A stretch of 64,000 nt of DNA from assembly GCF_010993775.1 (NCBI RefSeq), contig NZ_WOTO01000015.1:62001-126000 (forward strand), read 5' to 3'. Positions 30,479 through 39,446 of the stretch are shown in pieces. The position numbers and the translations under genes were made by a program. Under the pieces are notes generated by a model. It did not search any database. It saw nothing but the letters and a program-made list of their open reading frames with translations, and had not been told where the DNA came from. How positions within the stretch are numbered: position 1 is the stretch's first letter; each line of letters begins with the position of its first letter. The stretch is from Fodinicola feengrottensis. GTDB taxonomy: Bacteria > Actinomycetota > Actinomycetes > Mycobacteriales > HKI-0501.

Positions 30479-30829
30479 CTTCGGCCCAAAATGATCTAGT
30501 GCCCGTGGGGAACTTTCTTTTGGCGCGGACAGGTGTCATCGCCGCTCCCAGCACTACACCATCGGAGACAGTAGGGTCGCCTGATGGCCGCACACAGATC
30601 AGTGGCCTTATCGCTCAGACAGTGCCGCACCATCGAGGCTGGTGCCGATGGGGGCGTCGACACCAGCACCCGTCAGCGTAGCGCCGAGAGTTGGCCGGGT
30701 TGGTCAGTGATCGTGCCAGCTGGGAAGGGCAAGGCTCGAGGATTCGCCCCTGACCTGATCAAACTTGTCTGGCGGTACAGCGACGATAGCCCCTAATCGT
30801 AGTCGGCGCTGCGGTGGTAACCGGGGGCG
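30479..30829. other. Intergenic region, nothing recognised
   Basis: ORFs up to 70 codons lack motifs or ribosome-binding sites. The region separates the COG4705 terminator from the 3' end of the lectin gene. Confidence 0.4.
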
Positions 30830-31817
30830 TCACGAGGTGGTGGTCACAAACGTCCACCACTGGGTGCTATCTGTCCCACTGCAGGTCTCCGCAACCACAG
30901 CTGGTTGTCCCTGATAGAGCACTCTTGTCAGGCAACCCATAGCCGGGTTGGCAATGAAATAACCCGGACCATTCGCGTTCCCCCACACGCCCCATCTATC
31001 TACCCGGTGGATCGTTCGCATCACCGCAACCCGCGAAAGCCCCTAAGTCATCACTCTCCAGACATTCGAAGGGTGAATTCGGAAAGGCGTGTATCTGGCC
31101 TATGTATCCTGAATGCACGGGCACCTCGCCACCGTTGCTGTCGTCGCCCCAGAACCCGGTCCGTGGATCGCCTCTCAACCTTTGACTACTAGAGTAGAGG
31201 ATGACATCGGGACTGAGTATGCCCTCATTGTCTAAGGGGCGGAGGTATTCGCCAGTTGACACATTCTGAAGGATGATTGGAGCTGGTGCCGGATTATAGG
31301 CCCACTGTTGTTTTGGATCTGTATCCGAACACCCGTCAAGAACAGCGGAAGTGTCGTTCGCCGACAAGCAAAGACCCTGGCTACGACTCTCGATGAGCAT
31401 GCGGCCGTCCGAGTAAGGGTAAGTGACAATCTGCCAGTCCTGCTGGTTGGTGGTACCCGCGTCGCACGTACTGATGGTGACCTTGTTGTCCACATAGTCA
31501 AGACAGCGAGGAGCCTCGGTAGGACCCGTCTGGAGGTGTCCCATATACCCGCCAGTGAGATTCCCCCATTGATCGTTGCTCCATTCTCCAAACATATCGT
31601 AGGGCGGATTGGTTTGGAGTTGAAGAAGATATGGATCCACGAATGCTAGGTATTTGCCGGTCGCGTAGTTCCAAAGCTCCGCTTTCGGAGCGGACGGTGG
31701 TGTTGTTGGATCCGCGGAAGCCGGCACGGCCGGTGCCAGTGTGATCACAAGAACACAGACCAGTAACGCTGCTGCAATGGTTACCCGACGCCGATACAAC
31801 CTCATCCATCTCCTCAT
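30830..31817 (-). pseudogene. Secreted ricin-type beta-trefoil lectin, one frameshift
   Basis: Signal peptide VTIAAALLVCVLVITLAPAV, cleavage ASA. The mature protein carries repeated QxW-type elements: CDAGTTNQQDWQIVTYPYSD, RSQGLCLSANDTSAVLDGCS, SDTDPKQQWAYNPAPAPI, and, after a shift near 31010, YFIANPAMGCLTRVL and CSGTDSTQWWTFVTTTS. GLCL..D..C....QW is the ricin-B signature. About 325 residues after repair. Likely exported carbohydrate-binding protein; ligand unknown. Confidence 0.75.
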
Positions 31818-32268
31818 GTGGCCACTGAATGGCTATCACTTCCGTGCACGACGCTGACTAAAGCCTCCTCGTTGGGACAGCGGCAATTGCATCTGAACGC
31901 ATTCGAGAAGGCTACTAATATGTACCGAAAGTGACCTCGCAAGTTCAGTACGTCAGGTCAGCTACAAGTGCACGATGACCCGGCCACGCGGGTATCACAT
32001 TTAGTGAACCGGAGTGGCTGCCTCATCGCGCACCCGCGCTCATGCACGCAACCGCCGACGGCATACGCGGCCAATATGGCTACGAATAATTAATCCACTT
32101 TACCCGAGTCTTTGATGAGTCCTGGATCAACCAACCAGCACCCGAACCCCAAACCAACCCCAAACAAACCCAAAATAGCTGTCTCATCTGACTTGACAGA
32201 TACCGCAGCCGGGCGATCGACGGCTGAGAGAGACGCGTTTCCATCATCCTGCGGGCTTGCAGCTCCGC
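31818..32268. other. Intergenic region, nothing recognised
   Basis: Promoter region of the lectin gene (minus) and sequence upstream of the PadR operator. AT-richer than its neighbours, with a C/A-rich run around 32130-32180. No gene seen. Confidence 0.4.
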
Positions 32269-32312
32269 TAGTCAGTGTTACTATCTACTAGTAGTCAGTG
32301 TCACTAGATAGT
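32269..32312 (+). promoter_or_regulatory. Probable PadR operator
   Basis: An imperfect direct repeat, TAGTCAGTGTTACTATCT at 32269 and TAGTCAGTGTCACTAGAT at 32292 (23 bp apart), overlaps an inverted repeat ACTATCTA (32280-32287) / TAGATAGT (32305-32312). It sits just before the PadR gene, where autoregulatory PadR sites are usually found. Confidence 0.6.
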
Positions 32313-32345
32313 GAGGGGTGCTCCCATGGCAACCTGGTAACGGAG

Positions 32346-32696
32346 ATGGCCAAGGGAACGCTGGAGGGCCTCGTGCTGGCGATCCTGTATGGTTGGTCCG
32401 CGTATGGCTACGAAATCACGGCGTGGCTGCGCGACCAGGGCTTCTCCGACATCGCCGAAGGCACTATTTACGCGCTGCTGGTCAGGATCGAACAACGTGG
32501 CCTCGTCGACGTGGAGAAGGTCCCGTCGGAGAAGGGGCCGCCGCGAAAGGGGTATTCCCTGAACGCTCAGGGACAGGAACATCTCGAGGAGTTCCGAACG
32601 ACCTGGAACTTTCTCGCTGAACGGCTCGAACGGCTCCACAAAGAAGAAAAATGGCCATGTCCGATGTCGAAAAGGGCGGCCTCATCTCGAAGATGA
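32346..32696 (+). CDS. PadR-family transcriptional regulator
   Basis: From ATG 32346, about 116 residues. MAKGTLEGLVLAILYGWSAY, GYEITAWLRDQGFSDIAEGT, IYALLVRIEQRGLVDVE and KGPPRKGYSLNAQGQEHLEE are the classic PadR winged helix (GPpRKyYxLT-like wing). The C-terminal 15 residues read across the next start and may be an artefact of an indel, as the family usually ends near LHKEEK. First gene of a PadR-DUF1048 pair, a common actinobacterial module responding to envelope stress or drugs. Confidence 0.85.
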   Translation: MAKGTLEGLVLAILYGWSAYGYEITAWLRDQGFSDIAEGTIYALLVRIEQRGLVDVEKVPSEKGPPRKGYSLNAQGQEHLEEFRTTWNFLAERLERLHKEEKWPCPMSKRAASSRR

Positions 32697-33026
32697 TCAG
32701 GCCCAAGAAACGCTGGAGAGCGTACAAGACACGCTCGCGCCAGCTTCCCGAGAACTACCGTACGGCGGTCGAAGCGATCGAACGGTATCTGATGCATTTC
32801 GTACCGACCGACGGCGACAGCAATGCGGCGATGTTCGAAGACCTTGCCGACCTGTTCGAACAGGCCGCGGCGAACGGAACACCAATCCGCGAGATCGCGG
32901 GGAAGGACCCGGCGGAATTCGTCGAGGCAATCGCCCAGAACTACTCGGAAGGTGGTACCGGGCACGCGCGCGCGGAAACAGCTGACCGACGCCATTACGC
33001 GCGCCGAACAAGAGACGCCTCGATGA
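32651..33026 (+). pseudogene. DUF1048 protein, one frameshift
   Basis: ATG 32651 lies within the PadR 3' end. MIRPKKRWRAYKTRSRQLPE, YRTAVEAIERYLMHFVP and FEDLADLFEQAAANGTPIRE, DPAEFVEAIAQNYSEG identify DUF1048, the constant partner of PadR in Firmicutes and Actinobacteria. A 1-nt shift near 32965 separates the tail RKQLTDAITRAEQETPR ending at TGA 33026. Cytosolic; thought to modulate PadR or its targets. Confidence 0.75.
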
Positions 33027-33370
33027 CGACGTGGACCGGCATGATGTCGGTTGACGACACGGCCCTTGCCGTCAGTGACACTGGCGGTCCTAGTATTCCG
33101 GTGGTTTACCTCAATGGCCAGTTCGCTACCCAGGGATATTGGCGGCGGGTCATCGCTGATCTGGGTACGGGGTGGCGGCACATCACTTTTGACGAGCGTA
33201 GGCGCGGCAGAAAATCGGGGAAGTCAGTTGACTATTCCTTCGAGGCCGCGGTTCGGGATGTTGATGCCATTCTCGCGGCCAGGGGTGTGGACCGGGCTAT
33301 GGTGGTGGGTTGGTCGTACGGGGCCTGGAACGAGGTCCCCAAATCATTCGTATGGAAGAAGACAGGCTAG
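33023..33370 (+). pseudogene. Alpha/beta hydrolase, 3'-truncated
   Basis: From ATG 33023: PSIPVVYLNGQFATQGYWRR, VIADLGTGWRHITFDERRRG, VDAILAARGVDRAMVVGWSY. The oxyanion region (LNGQ), the FDxRGxGxS-like element and the nucleophile elbow GWSYG are present. After GWSYGAW the sequence stops resembling the family (about 33330) and ends at a TAG. The acid and His of the triad are lost. The break falls at the boundary with the terpenoid operon. Confidence 0.75.
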
Positions 33371-33397
33371 GACATCCTCGACTCTCGGCAAGTATCT

Positions 33398-34042
33398 TCA
33401 ACGAATTTCGGGCGTGGGACGCTGCGGCGTCTTGGGTGGCGGCGTGTGGAGGCGCGCGGCGACTGGCAAGTCGAGGCAAGACGCGGTGGGCCACTGCGAT
33501 GGCAGCGGACCCAGCCGGCGAAGCTGGTGGGTCTGTTCCAGGCACCAGGGTGATACCGCCAAATGTCCTTGGTCGATGCTGGAAACCAGTGCATCCCAGG
33601 TGATCCATTGGTATGAGTTGACCTCGTCAGGATTCGGGTCAGGCCGCGTGTCGACGGTGGCGCGAAAGACCGGGCACATCTCGTTTTCCACCACCCCACT
33701 GGGCATCGTGGCGCGGTAGCGGAACCTCGGAAGCAACAGGTCGATACTGGTCGCGACCATGCCGAGCTCGACAAGCAGCCGGCGCTGCACCGCTTCGACG
33801 ATGGGTTCGCACGGTAGCGGATGGCCACAGCACGAGTTGGTCCAAGCCCCCGGCCAGGTAGGTTTGGTCAGCGCCCGTCGCGTGAGCAGGACCTGGCCAC
33901 CGGGGTTGAGGACATAGCAAGAAAAGGCAAGATGCAGCGGCGTGCTCCTGTGGTGTACTGCTGATTTTTCGGCCGTACCCAAGGCGTGCCCTGCCTCGTC
34001 GAGAAGAACGACATGCTCCAACGCGTACCCCGGCGGTTTCAC
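33398..34042 (-). CDS. idi: Isopentenyl-diphosphate delta-isomerase, type I
   Basis: 214 residues from GTG 34042, which overlaps the SDR stop (GTGA). Nudix fold: FSCYVLNPGGQVLLTRRALT, the catalytic TNSCCGHPLPCEPIVEAVQR with active-site Cys, Nudix helix with LLVELG, and VVENEMCPVFRATVD containing the second catalytic Glu. YQWITWDAL near the end is also typical. Reaction: interconversion of IPP and DMAPP, the starter for prenyl chain synthesis. Last cistron of a seven-gene operon. The C-terminal 25 residues are longer than usual. Confidence 0.93.
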   Translation of the reverse strand: MKPPGYALEHVVLLDEAGHALGTAEKSAVHHRSTPLHLAFSCYVLNPGGQVLLTRRALTKPTWPGAWTNSCCGHPLPCEPIVEAVQRRLLVELGMVATSIDLLLPRFRYRATMPSGVVENEMCPVFRATVDTRPDPNPDEVNSYQWITWDALVSSIDQGHLAVSPWCLEQTHQLRRLGPLPSQWPTASCLDLPVAARLHTPPPKTPQRPTPEIR

Positions 34043-34810
34043 AGTCCGTCCGGGATGTCCGGGGTGGCTTGCTGGGTGTATCCCAACGACTGCAGGCGGG
34101 TGGCGAGGATGCTGATCTCGGCTATGGTGGCGCGTCCGGGAAGACTGACCGCACACAAGGCCGCGTCGGCCACGTCTTCGGGTTGCAGGCACAGCTTGCG
34201 CATCTCAACCGGTGGGGGCACCGGTCGGCGATCCAGCATGGGGGTGTCCACCATTCCGGGAAGAATCGTGCACACGCGGACGCCGTTCGCGTGCTCGTCG
34301 CGCGACAGCCCTCTGGCCAGGCCGAGTAGAGCAGCTTTGGTTGCGCTGTAAGCGGCGCCGCTGTGGGAAGGCCAGGCTGCCGAGATGCTGGAGATCAGGA
34401 CAATGTCACCCTCCCGTTCGCGGATCTGGTCGAGAGTGCCGTGAATGAGCCCGAAAGATGCCGGTGAGGTTTGTCCGTACCAGCTCATCGAAACTTTCCT
34501 CGGTGAGTTGATGAAACCGCCGGCGGGTGACGTTGGTTCCTGCGGCGCAGACGAGAATGTCGATCGGATCCTCACGGGCAAGCTCACCGGTCAGTGCCTG
34601 GGTGGCGACCGGGTCTGTGACGTCGAGCGAATGCGGGACGTACGTGCCGCCGGTCACCGCGTCCGGTGCGGTCGACCGAACCGCATCAAGGCGCCGGCCG
34701 ACGCCGTGGACGCGCGCGCCGGCATCCAGAAAGCGTCGGACAATGCCCGCGCCGATCCCACTTCCAGCTCCGCTCACCAAAGCCACTCGCCCGGCCAGCG
34801 CACTAGTCAA
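34039..34810 (-). pseudogene. Short-chain dehydrogenase/reductase, one frameshift
   Basis: Rossmann motif VALVSGAGSGIGAGIVRRFL, the NAG-like element CAAGTNVTRRRF, then after a GGG/GG shift near 34450 the catalytic SSISA Ser and YSATKAALLGLA Tyr-Lys, and PGMVDTPMLD. Classical SDR of about 255 residues. Likely start TTG 34810, overlapping the VOC gene end. Within the operon it would oxidise a hydroxyl introduced by the P450 or reduce a ketone (inference). C-terminus EISILATRLQSLGYT is usual for the bacterial FabG-like group. Confidence 0.8.
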
Positions 34811-35189
34811 CGGGCGGGTTGAGAGTCCACAGGCCGAGCTCAAGGCCCTCCGCGTCATGCACGACGGCCCACCAGCCGGGCTCGGCGGCGGGCCGGATTT
34901 CCATCCTCCCCTTGATAATTTTGCCGCCCGCGGCGGAAACCTTCGCGAAGGTCGACTCCAGGTCGTCCACCTTCACGTACACACGCGGCGATCGTCGCCC
35001 CTCTGCGAGTTGCCGGTCGGCGAGCACCTTGTCCAACGCCCCGAACTGTTTTCCATCCGCGTCCTTCATCGTCATGTACTCATCCGAGTACGCCTGGAAG
35101 GACCACCCGAAAACCTCGCCGTAGAACCGTTGGGCGCCGTCCAAGTCCTGAATCGGCAGATCCACCCAGGACACCTTGTTATCGGTCAC
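34803..35189 (-). CDS. VOC/glyoxalase-like protein
   Basis: 128 residues from GTG 35189 (GAAAGGA upstream). VSWVDLPIQDLDGAQRFYGE, VFGWSFQAY, VYVKVDDLESTFAKVSAAGG, KIIKGRMEIRPA, WAVVHDAEGLELGLW form two beta-alpha-beta-beta-beta modules of the VOC superfamily. The usual metal-binding His/Glu set is only partly evident. In an oxidative pathway it could act as an isomerase, dioxygenase or binding protein; no specific role can be assigned. Co-operonic with the terpenoid genes. Confidence 0.8.
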   Translation of the reverse strand: MTDNKVSWVDLPIQDLDGAQRFYGEVFGWSFQAYSDEYMTMKDADGKQFGALDKVLADRQLAEGRRSPRVYVKVDDLESTFAKVSAAGGKIIKGRMEIRPAAEPGWWAVVHDAEGLELGLWTLNPPVD

Positions 35190-35199
35190 GACAGTCCTT

Positions 35200-36201
35200 T
35201 CACGATTGTCCGAGAATCTGCTGGAACAAGGGCAGCGGTCGAGCCGAGACGTCGACAAAGTCGCGCAGTCTCGCCAACCACGGCGCCCGGTCGCCGAAAC
35301 TGTCCAGCAGCCCGTGCGCCCGGGCCCGAACCTTCTCGATCTCCTGGACGTAAAGACAAACGTTCTCGGTGGTCAGCAGCAGCTCCCTGAGCTGGCCGCG
35401 AGCTTGCGCCGACAGCGGAGCCTGGGCACGCAGTGCGAGCAGCCGGCCGCGGTCCAAGCCAGTCGACCGGGTCAGCACGGAGGCGAACAGGAACGTGAGA
35501 ACCTGGTTGCGTAGGTCCTCCTCGCGACCGGTGGCCAGGTCCTCCTGGTCGTTGCGAAGCTGTCGAAGCGAACCGAAGGTGAAGCCGAAATCTCGCCATC
35601 GCTCTGCCACCGGCTGGTCAGCGCCGGCCAGCCGGGCAGCCATCGCGCCAGCCATCGCATAACCGCCACCGGTTTTGCGCCGGTAGCACCGCAACACCTC
35701 GACCGGCCGGACTGTCTCCGGGGTGGCCCGGAACTCCCGCAGCTGACCCTCGACACCAGATGTTGACCCGTACGAGAGGTCCGCGGCCAGTAGTGAAAGG
35801 GTGCTCGCCGGCAGGTCCAGTCGAGCGATAATCTCGGCCGGCACCGAATGCAGGCAAAGGATTGCGGCCATCATGGCCTCAGCGACATCCAGCCCAGCTG
35901 AGGCCTCCTCGACCGCACCGTCCGTGGTGTTGTCAATGAGCCGACCAGCGGTGTACCAGAGGATGTTGACAGCCGCGATCGGTACTGCCGGCCGAAGGTC
36001 ACCTGTCAGTGCGCCGAAAATCAGCAGCGGCACGGCTCGCATGACCTGCTTTGTTCTGCGTACCTCAAGAAACTGGTGCAGAACCTTCTTGGTCAGGCCC
36101 AGCGAGTCGTCCAGCCGATCGACCGCCGAGTCGATCTCCAGGTCGATGGCCGGATAGAGCTCATCCTGGAAAATCGCCGGTAGCTCCAGTTCAGTGATCA
36201 C
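35200..36201 (-). CDS. Divergent trans-prenyl-synthase-like protein (possible terpene cyclase)
   Basis: 333 residues from ATG 36201, overlapping the P450 stop (ATGA). All-helical; shares the polyprenyl-synthase layout but with altered metal motifs. The first Asp-rich region is GRLIDNTTDGAVEEA (DNTTD in place of DDxxD) and the second is LRQLRNDQEDLATGREEDL (NDQED). In between come AEAMMAAILCLHSVPAEII and RKTGGGYAMAGAMAARLAGA, where KTG lies as in prenyl synthases. Both metal sites may still work, so it could be a chain-elongating enzyme with unusual substrate or a class I cyclase derived from this fold. Position between P450 and VOC genes supports a dedicated biosynthetic role. Confidence 0.75.
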   Translation of the reverse strand: MITELELPAIFQDELYPAIDLEIDSAVDRLDDSLGLTKKVLHQFLEVRRTKQVMRAVPLLIFGALTGDLRPAVPIAAVNILWYTAGRLIDNTTDGAVEEASAGLDVAEAMMAAILCLHSVPAEIIARLDLPASTLSLLAADLSYGSTSGVEGQLREFRATPETVRPVEVLRCYRRKTGGGYAMAGAMAARLAGADQPVAERWRDFGFTFGSLRQLRNDQEDLATGREEDLRNQVLTFLFASVLTRSTGLDRGRLLALRAQAPLSAQARGQLRELLLTTENVCLYVQEIEKVRARAHGLLDSFGDRAPWLARLRDFVDVSARPLPLFQQILGQS

Positions 36202-37500
36202 GACAACGCCTTCCCCGCAACCTGCGCCCCCCGTACGTGGCGGCTCTGCCGTACCGAGATCGGAAGTGCTGTGTAGCCGCGAAGAACCAGGAGGTTGTGC
36301 CGGTTCGCCTCGCCGGCGAGGGTGATGTCCTCGAACCTGTCGAGCAGCATCTTGAAGGCGATCTCGGCCTCCAGCCTGGCTAGCATCGTGCCCAGACAGT
36401 AGTGCGGGCCGGCGCCGAAGCTCAGCGCCTGTTTGACTGTCCGCAGTGGATCGAACGTGTCCGGCTGATCGAACCGGGCCGGGTCCCGGTTGGCGGCGCC
36501 CACCAGGACGGCGACCGAAGCGCGGGCCGGCAGCCGGAGCCCATCAAGGGTGGTTTCCCGGAGCGTACGACGGGCAAGCACCTGGACTGGGCAGTCGTAG
36601 CGGAGCATTTCCTCGATGTACGCGGGCGCCAGCGACGGGTCCAGGCGGAGCCGGCGAGTCAGGTCGGGGTGGTCAAGCAAGATGGCCAAGCCATTGCCGA
36701 GCAGGTTCATGGTGGTAATGAAGCCAGCGGCGATCACCAATGCCAGGCTCGCCAACAGCTCCTCTTCGCTGATTGTGCCCTCCGCGTCGTGTGCGGCGGC
36801 CAGTGCGCTGGTGAGATCCGACTGCGGTGACTCGCGGCGTTCGGCCACCAGCGCGGCGAAATAGTCCCGCAGCTCCACTGTTGTCTGATCCACGGCAGCG
36901 AGCGACCGCGGCTTGTCGTCGGACTCCAGCAGGGCGCGTCCGGTGCGCAGCGGTGGGCGCGGGGGGCGGCGACGATCGCGTTCACCCGCTGGTGGAACCA
37001 ATGCCGGTCGGCGGGCGAAACCCCGACCAGGTCGCAAATCACCGTGATGGGGAGCTCGAAGGCGAAACCGCTGATGAAGTCAACCGGAGCCCCGTCGGCT
37101 CCGCGTTCGGCGAGCCGGTCGATCAGCCGGCTCGCCGCGGTCTCGATCGCCACCCGCATGTCGCCGATTCGGCGCGGAGTGAACGTACCGGCGACCAACC
37201 TGCGTACCCGTTCGTGGTCCGGGGAGTTCATGAAATGCAGCAGCGAGTTGGCAGCCCGGCGCAGCACCGGCGACTCGCGCCAGTTCGGATCCGAACGGTC
37301 GAACTCGGCTCGGTCATCCACCCCGAAGTCGGGGCTGCGCAGAACCTGGCCGCAGGCAGCATATCCGGTGGCCACCGCCCAGTCGTTGGTCTGCTCGGCC
37401 CACACCGGTGCCAATTTCCTCAGCTGGGCGTAAAGCGGGTACGGGTCGGCGCGTCCCCCTGGAGAGTACGCAGAGCACGGATCAGCTCACCGCCGTCCAC
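36198..37500 (-). pseudogene. Cytochrome P450, two frameshifts
   Basis: GTG 37500 has GGGAAAGG 7 bases upstream. N-terminal DPYPLYAQLRKLAPVWAEQT is reached after a G-run indel near 37455. Next FMNSPDHERVRRLVAGTFTP (C-helix), a C-run indel near 36958, I-helix ALVIAAGFITTMNLLGNGLA, ExxR in YIEEMLRYDCPVQ and heme loop ALSFGAGPHYCLGTMLARLE. Soluble bacterial class I P450 of about 430 residues. The I-helix has Ile where most P450s have Asp/Glu before Thr (GFITT versus G-x-(D/E)-TT). Expected to hydroxylate the terpenoid made by its operon neighbours. Confidence 0.88.
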
Positions 37501-37539
37501 AGTCACGCCTTTCCCGGCGCGCATCGAAAGAAGTGCACA

Positions 37540-38409
37540 TCATCGCCCAGCGCCCTCACGGCCGCCGAACTCCGCCACAATAACGATGTAGTTCATCTTG
37601 TTCGCCCGATAGGCATCCAGGAAGGGCTTCTCCACGCCGGCCGCGAGGTTCGAGTACGACCGAAGGTCGAAATACGGAATAGCGTCGACGGTGTGGTTCG
37701 ACACCCGGATCGGGACGAAGTTGTGTTTCGCCAACATCTGGAAGTAGTGCGACCGGTTGTGAATGTGGCAGACGTAGTGTGCGTCGATTGCCTCGATTTC
37801 GTCGCGTCCACCGACGATGTCGTTGCCACACCAGGTCACGATGACGTACCGACCGCCTGGTTTCAGCAGTCGGGCGAACTCACCAAACGCCTCGTCCAGA
37901 TCGACATAGATAGTCGTTTCGTTGGTGACGACGGCGTCGAAGGATTTTTCCGGCAGCCTTGTGTCAGCCATGTTCGCGTAATGGAAGCTGACTTTCTCTC
38001 CCACGCCGTGGTCGTGCGCCGCTTTCTCGGCGAAGTCGATATGGTGCCGGCAGATGTTCACCCCGACAACCTCCGCGTCGAGTTCCTTGCTGACTACGAT
38101 GCTGGTGCCGCCTCGACCCGAACCGGCATCGAGAACCCGCGATCCGCGCGGCAGTCCGACAAGACCGTCCAGCACCAAGCCAACCTGCTCGTTCTCCATG
38201 CGGTGCATCTCGTCGAGGATCGCCTGTTCCCGGACGCTGGGCGGCAGGTCGAGAATGCCGTGATCGTAGTCACCGACGGCATAGTGGTGATGGACCAGCC
38301 CGTCCTCTTTTCCGAGCAGCAGGTTGATCTGGTCGTCGGTCTTCTCGTCCCACTCGATCTTCAGAAGACGCTCGTAGTCGTTGCGGATGATGTTCTGCAG
38401 GTCGATCAA
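37540..38409 (-). CDS. Geranyl diphosphate 2-C-methyltransferase-like SAM methyltransferase
   Basis: 289 residues from TTG 38409 (GAGGAG 6 bases upstream), intact. NLLLGKEDGLVHHHYAVGDY near residue 25, ILDEMHRMENEQVGLVLDGL, SAM motif I RVLDAGSGRGGTSIVVS, VVTNETTIYVDLDEAFGEFA, RYVIVTWCGNDIVGG, IDAHYVCHIHNRSHYF and AIPYFDLRSYSNLAAGVEKP. These landmarks, recalled from the 2-methylisoborneol GPP methyltransferase family, include the DGLyHHHYG and NETTmYVDL elements around the prenyl-diphosphate site. Reaction expected: SAM-dependent C-methylation of an allylic or homoallylic prenyl diphosphate (GPP, FPP or IPP). It lies directly after the prenyl synthase. No 2-MIB cyclase is present, so the product must differ. 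Confidence 0.88.
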   Translation of the reverse strand: MIDLQNIIRNDYERLLKIEWDEKTDDQINLLLGKEDGLVHHHYAVGDYDHGILDLPPSVREQAILDEMHRMENEQVGLVLDGLVGLPRGSRVLDAGSGRGGTSIVVSKELDAEVVGVNICRHHIDFAEKAAHDHGVGEKVSFHYANMADTRLPEKSFDAVVTNETTIYVDLDEAFGEFARLLKPGGRYVIVTWCGNDIVGGRDEIEAIDAHYVCHIHNRSHYFQMLAKHNFVPIRVSNHTVDAIPYFDLRSYSNLAAGVEKPFLDAYRANKMNYIVIVAEFGGREGAGR

Positions 38410-38437
38410 GCGATGCTCCTCGAGTCTCTGATGACAA

Positions 38438-39446
38438 TCAGTCGGAAAAGCTGGCCGATCTCTCGTCCTGACATGCAGCGGACAAGCCCGCCTTCGACAA
38501 CGCCCGTACGGCACGGTCGAGATACTCCGTGGAAACACGTTCAGCCGTCGCCTTCCCACCTGCCTCTTCAATAAGTACGCTCGCCCGGTCAAGGAAGGCG
38601 TCGTCCGGGCGACCGACACCCCATTCCGCCGCCAGCTGTCGGCCGGCCGCTGTGTCGGACGCCAGCGCCGCCAGCACCGGCAACGTCCGGATGCCCTCGC
38701 GAAGGTCTCCGCGGGCGGCTTTGCCGGTAATGCTGGGACAACCCCAGATGTCCTCGACATCGTTCGCGGCCTGCCAAGCAATACCGAGATAACCACCGGC
38801 CACACTCAGCGCCTCGATCGCCTTGGCCGACCCTGCGTTGAGCGCCACTCCCAGTCCGAGCGCGCATTCCACCAGCGCGCTGGCTTTCCCCCTGGCGACA
38901 GCGAGATAGTCATCCACGCCGGCGCCCGGCCGGGTAATGAGCGACAGTTCCGCGGCTCGCGGCGATCAGCCGGTCAACGGCGTCGCAGAGCAGCTGGAGT
39001 GCGTGTTGACTCACAGGCCTGGCCGCAGCAAGGGTCGTGTACGCGGCCGAGAGCAGCGCATCGCCGGCGAGCATGGCCAATCCCGAACCGAACACCGACC
39101 AAGCCGTCTCCCGGCCCCGACGCTCAGTGTCCCGGTCAATGATGTCGTCATGCAGAAGAGTCCAGTTATGCACCAGCTCCACGGCCACCGCCCCAGGAAG
39201 GGCGATCTCCTCGGAGCCACCCACTCCCCGCGCTGCCGCGAACAACAACGCTGACCGGGTGCTCTTTCCCGCCGGCACCGAACCATCGGGAAGGCTCTCA
39301 CCGTGCGGCCCGCTCCAACCGAAATGATAGCCGCACAACAATGCGAGATCCGGTTGCAGCCGGTCAACCACAGACCGCAAAGCCGGCCCCGTGAGAGTAC
39401 GGGCGACCGCCGTGGCGGTCGAACCAACCTGCCCACCCAGCGTCAT
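38438..39446 (-). pseudogene. Trans-polyprenyl diphosphate synthase, one frameshift
   Basis: From ATG 39446 with GGAG five bases upstream. RSALLFAAARGVGG, VELVHNWTLLHDDIIDRDTE with FARM DDIID, AMLAGDALLSAAY, then a single-base shift near 38945, AAELSLITRPGAGVDDYLAV, ARGKASALVECALGLG and QAANDVEDIWG with SARM NDVED. Fits bacterial FPP/GGPP synthases (about 335 aa). Trp is five residues before the first FARM Asp where many GGPP synthases have Phe, so chain length cannot be called. First gene of the operon, supplying the prenyl diphosphate. Confidence 0.88.

Noticed and set aside
37408..38574. 388-codon plus-strand frame opposite the methyltransferase
   Set aside because: The minus-strand methyltransferase is intact with all motifs; the plus frame is its complement.
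33398..39446. 2-methylisoborneol cluster
   Set aside because: The methyltransferase fits, but no 2-MIB synthase-type cyclase (DDxxD/NSE) and no cyclic-nucleotide-binding partner gene are present.
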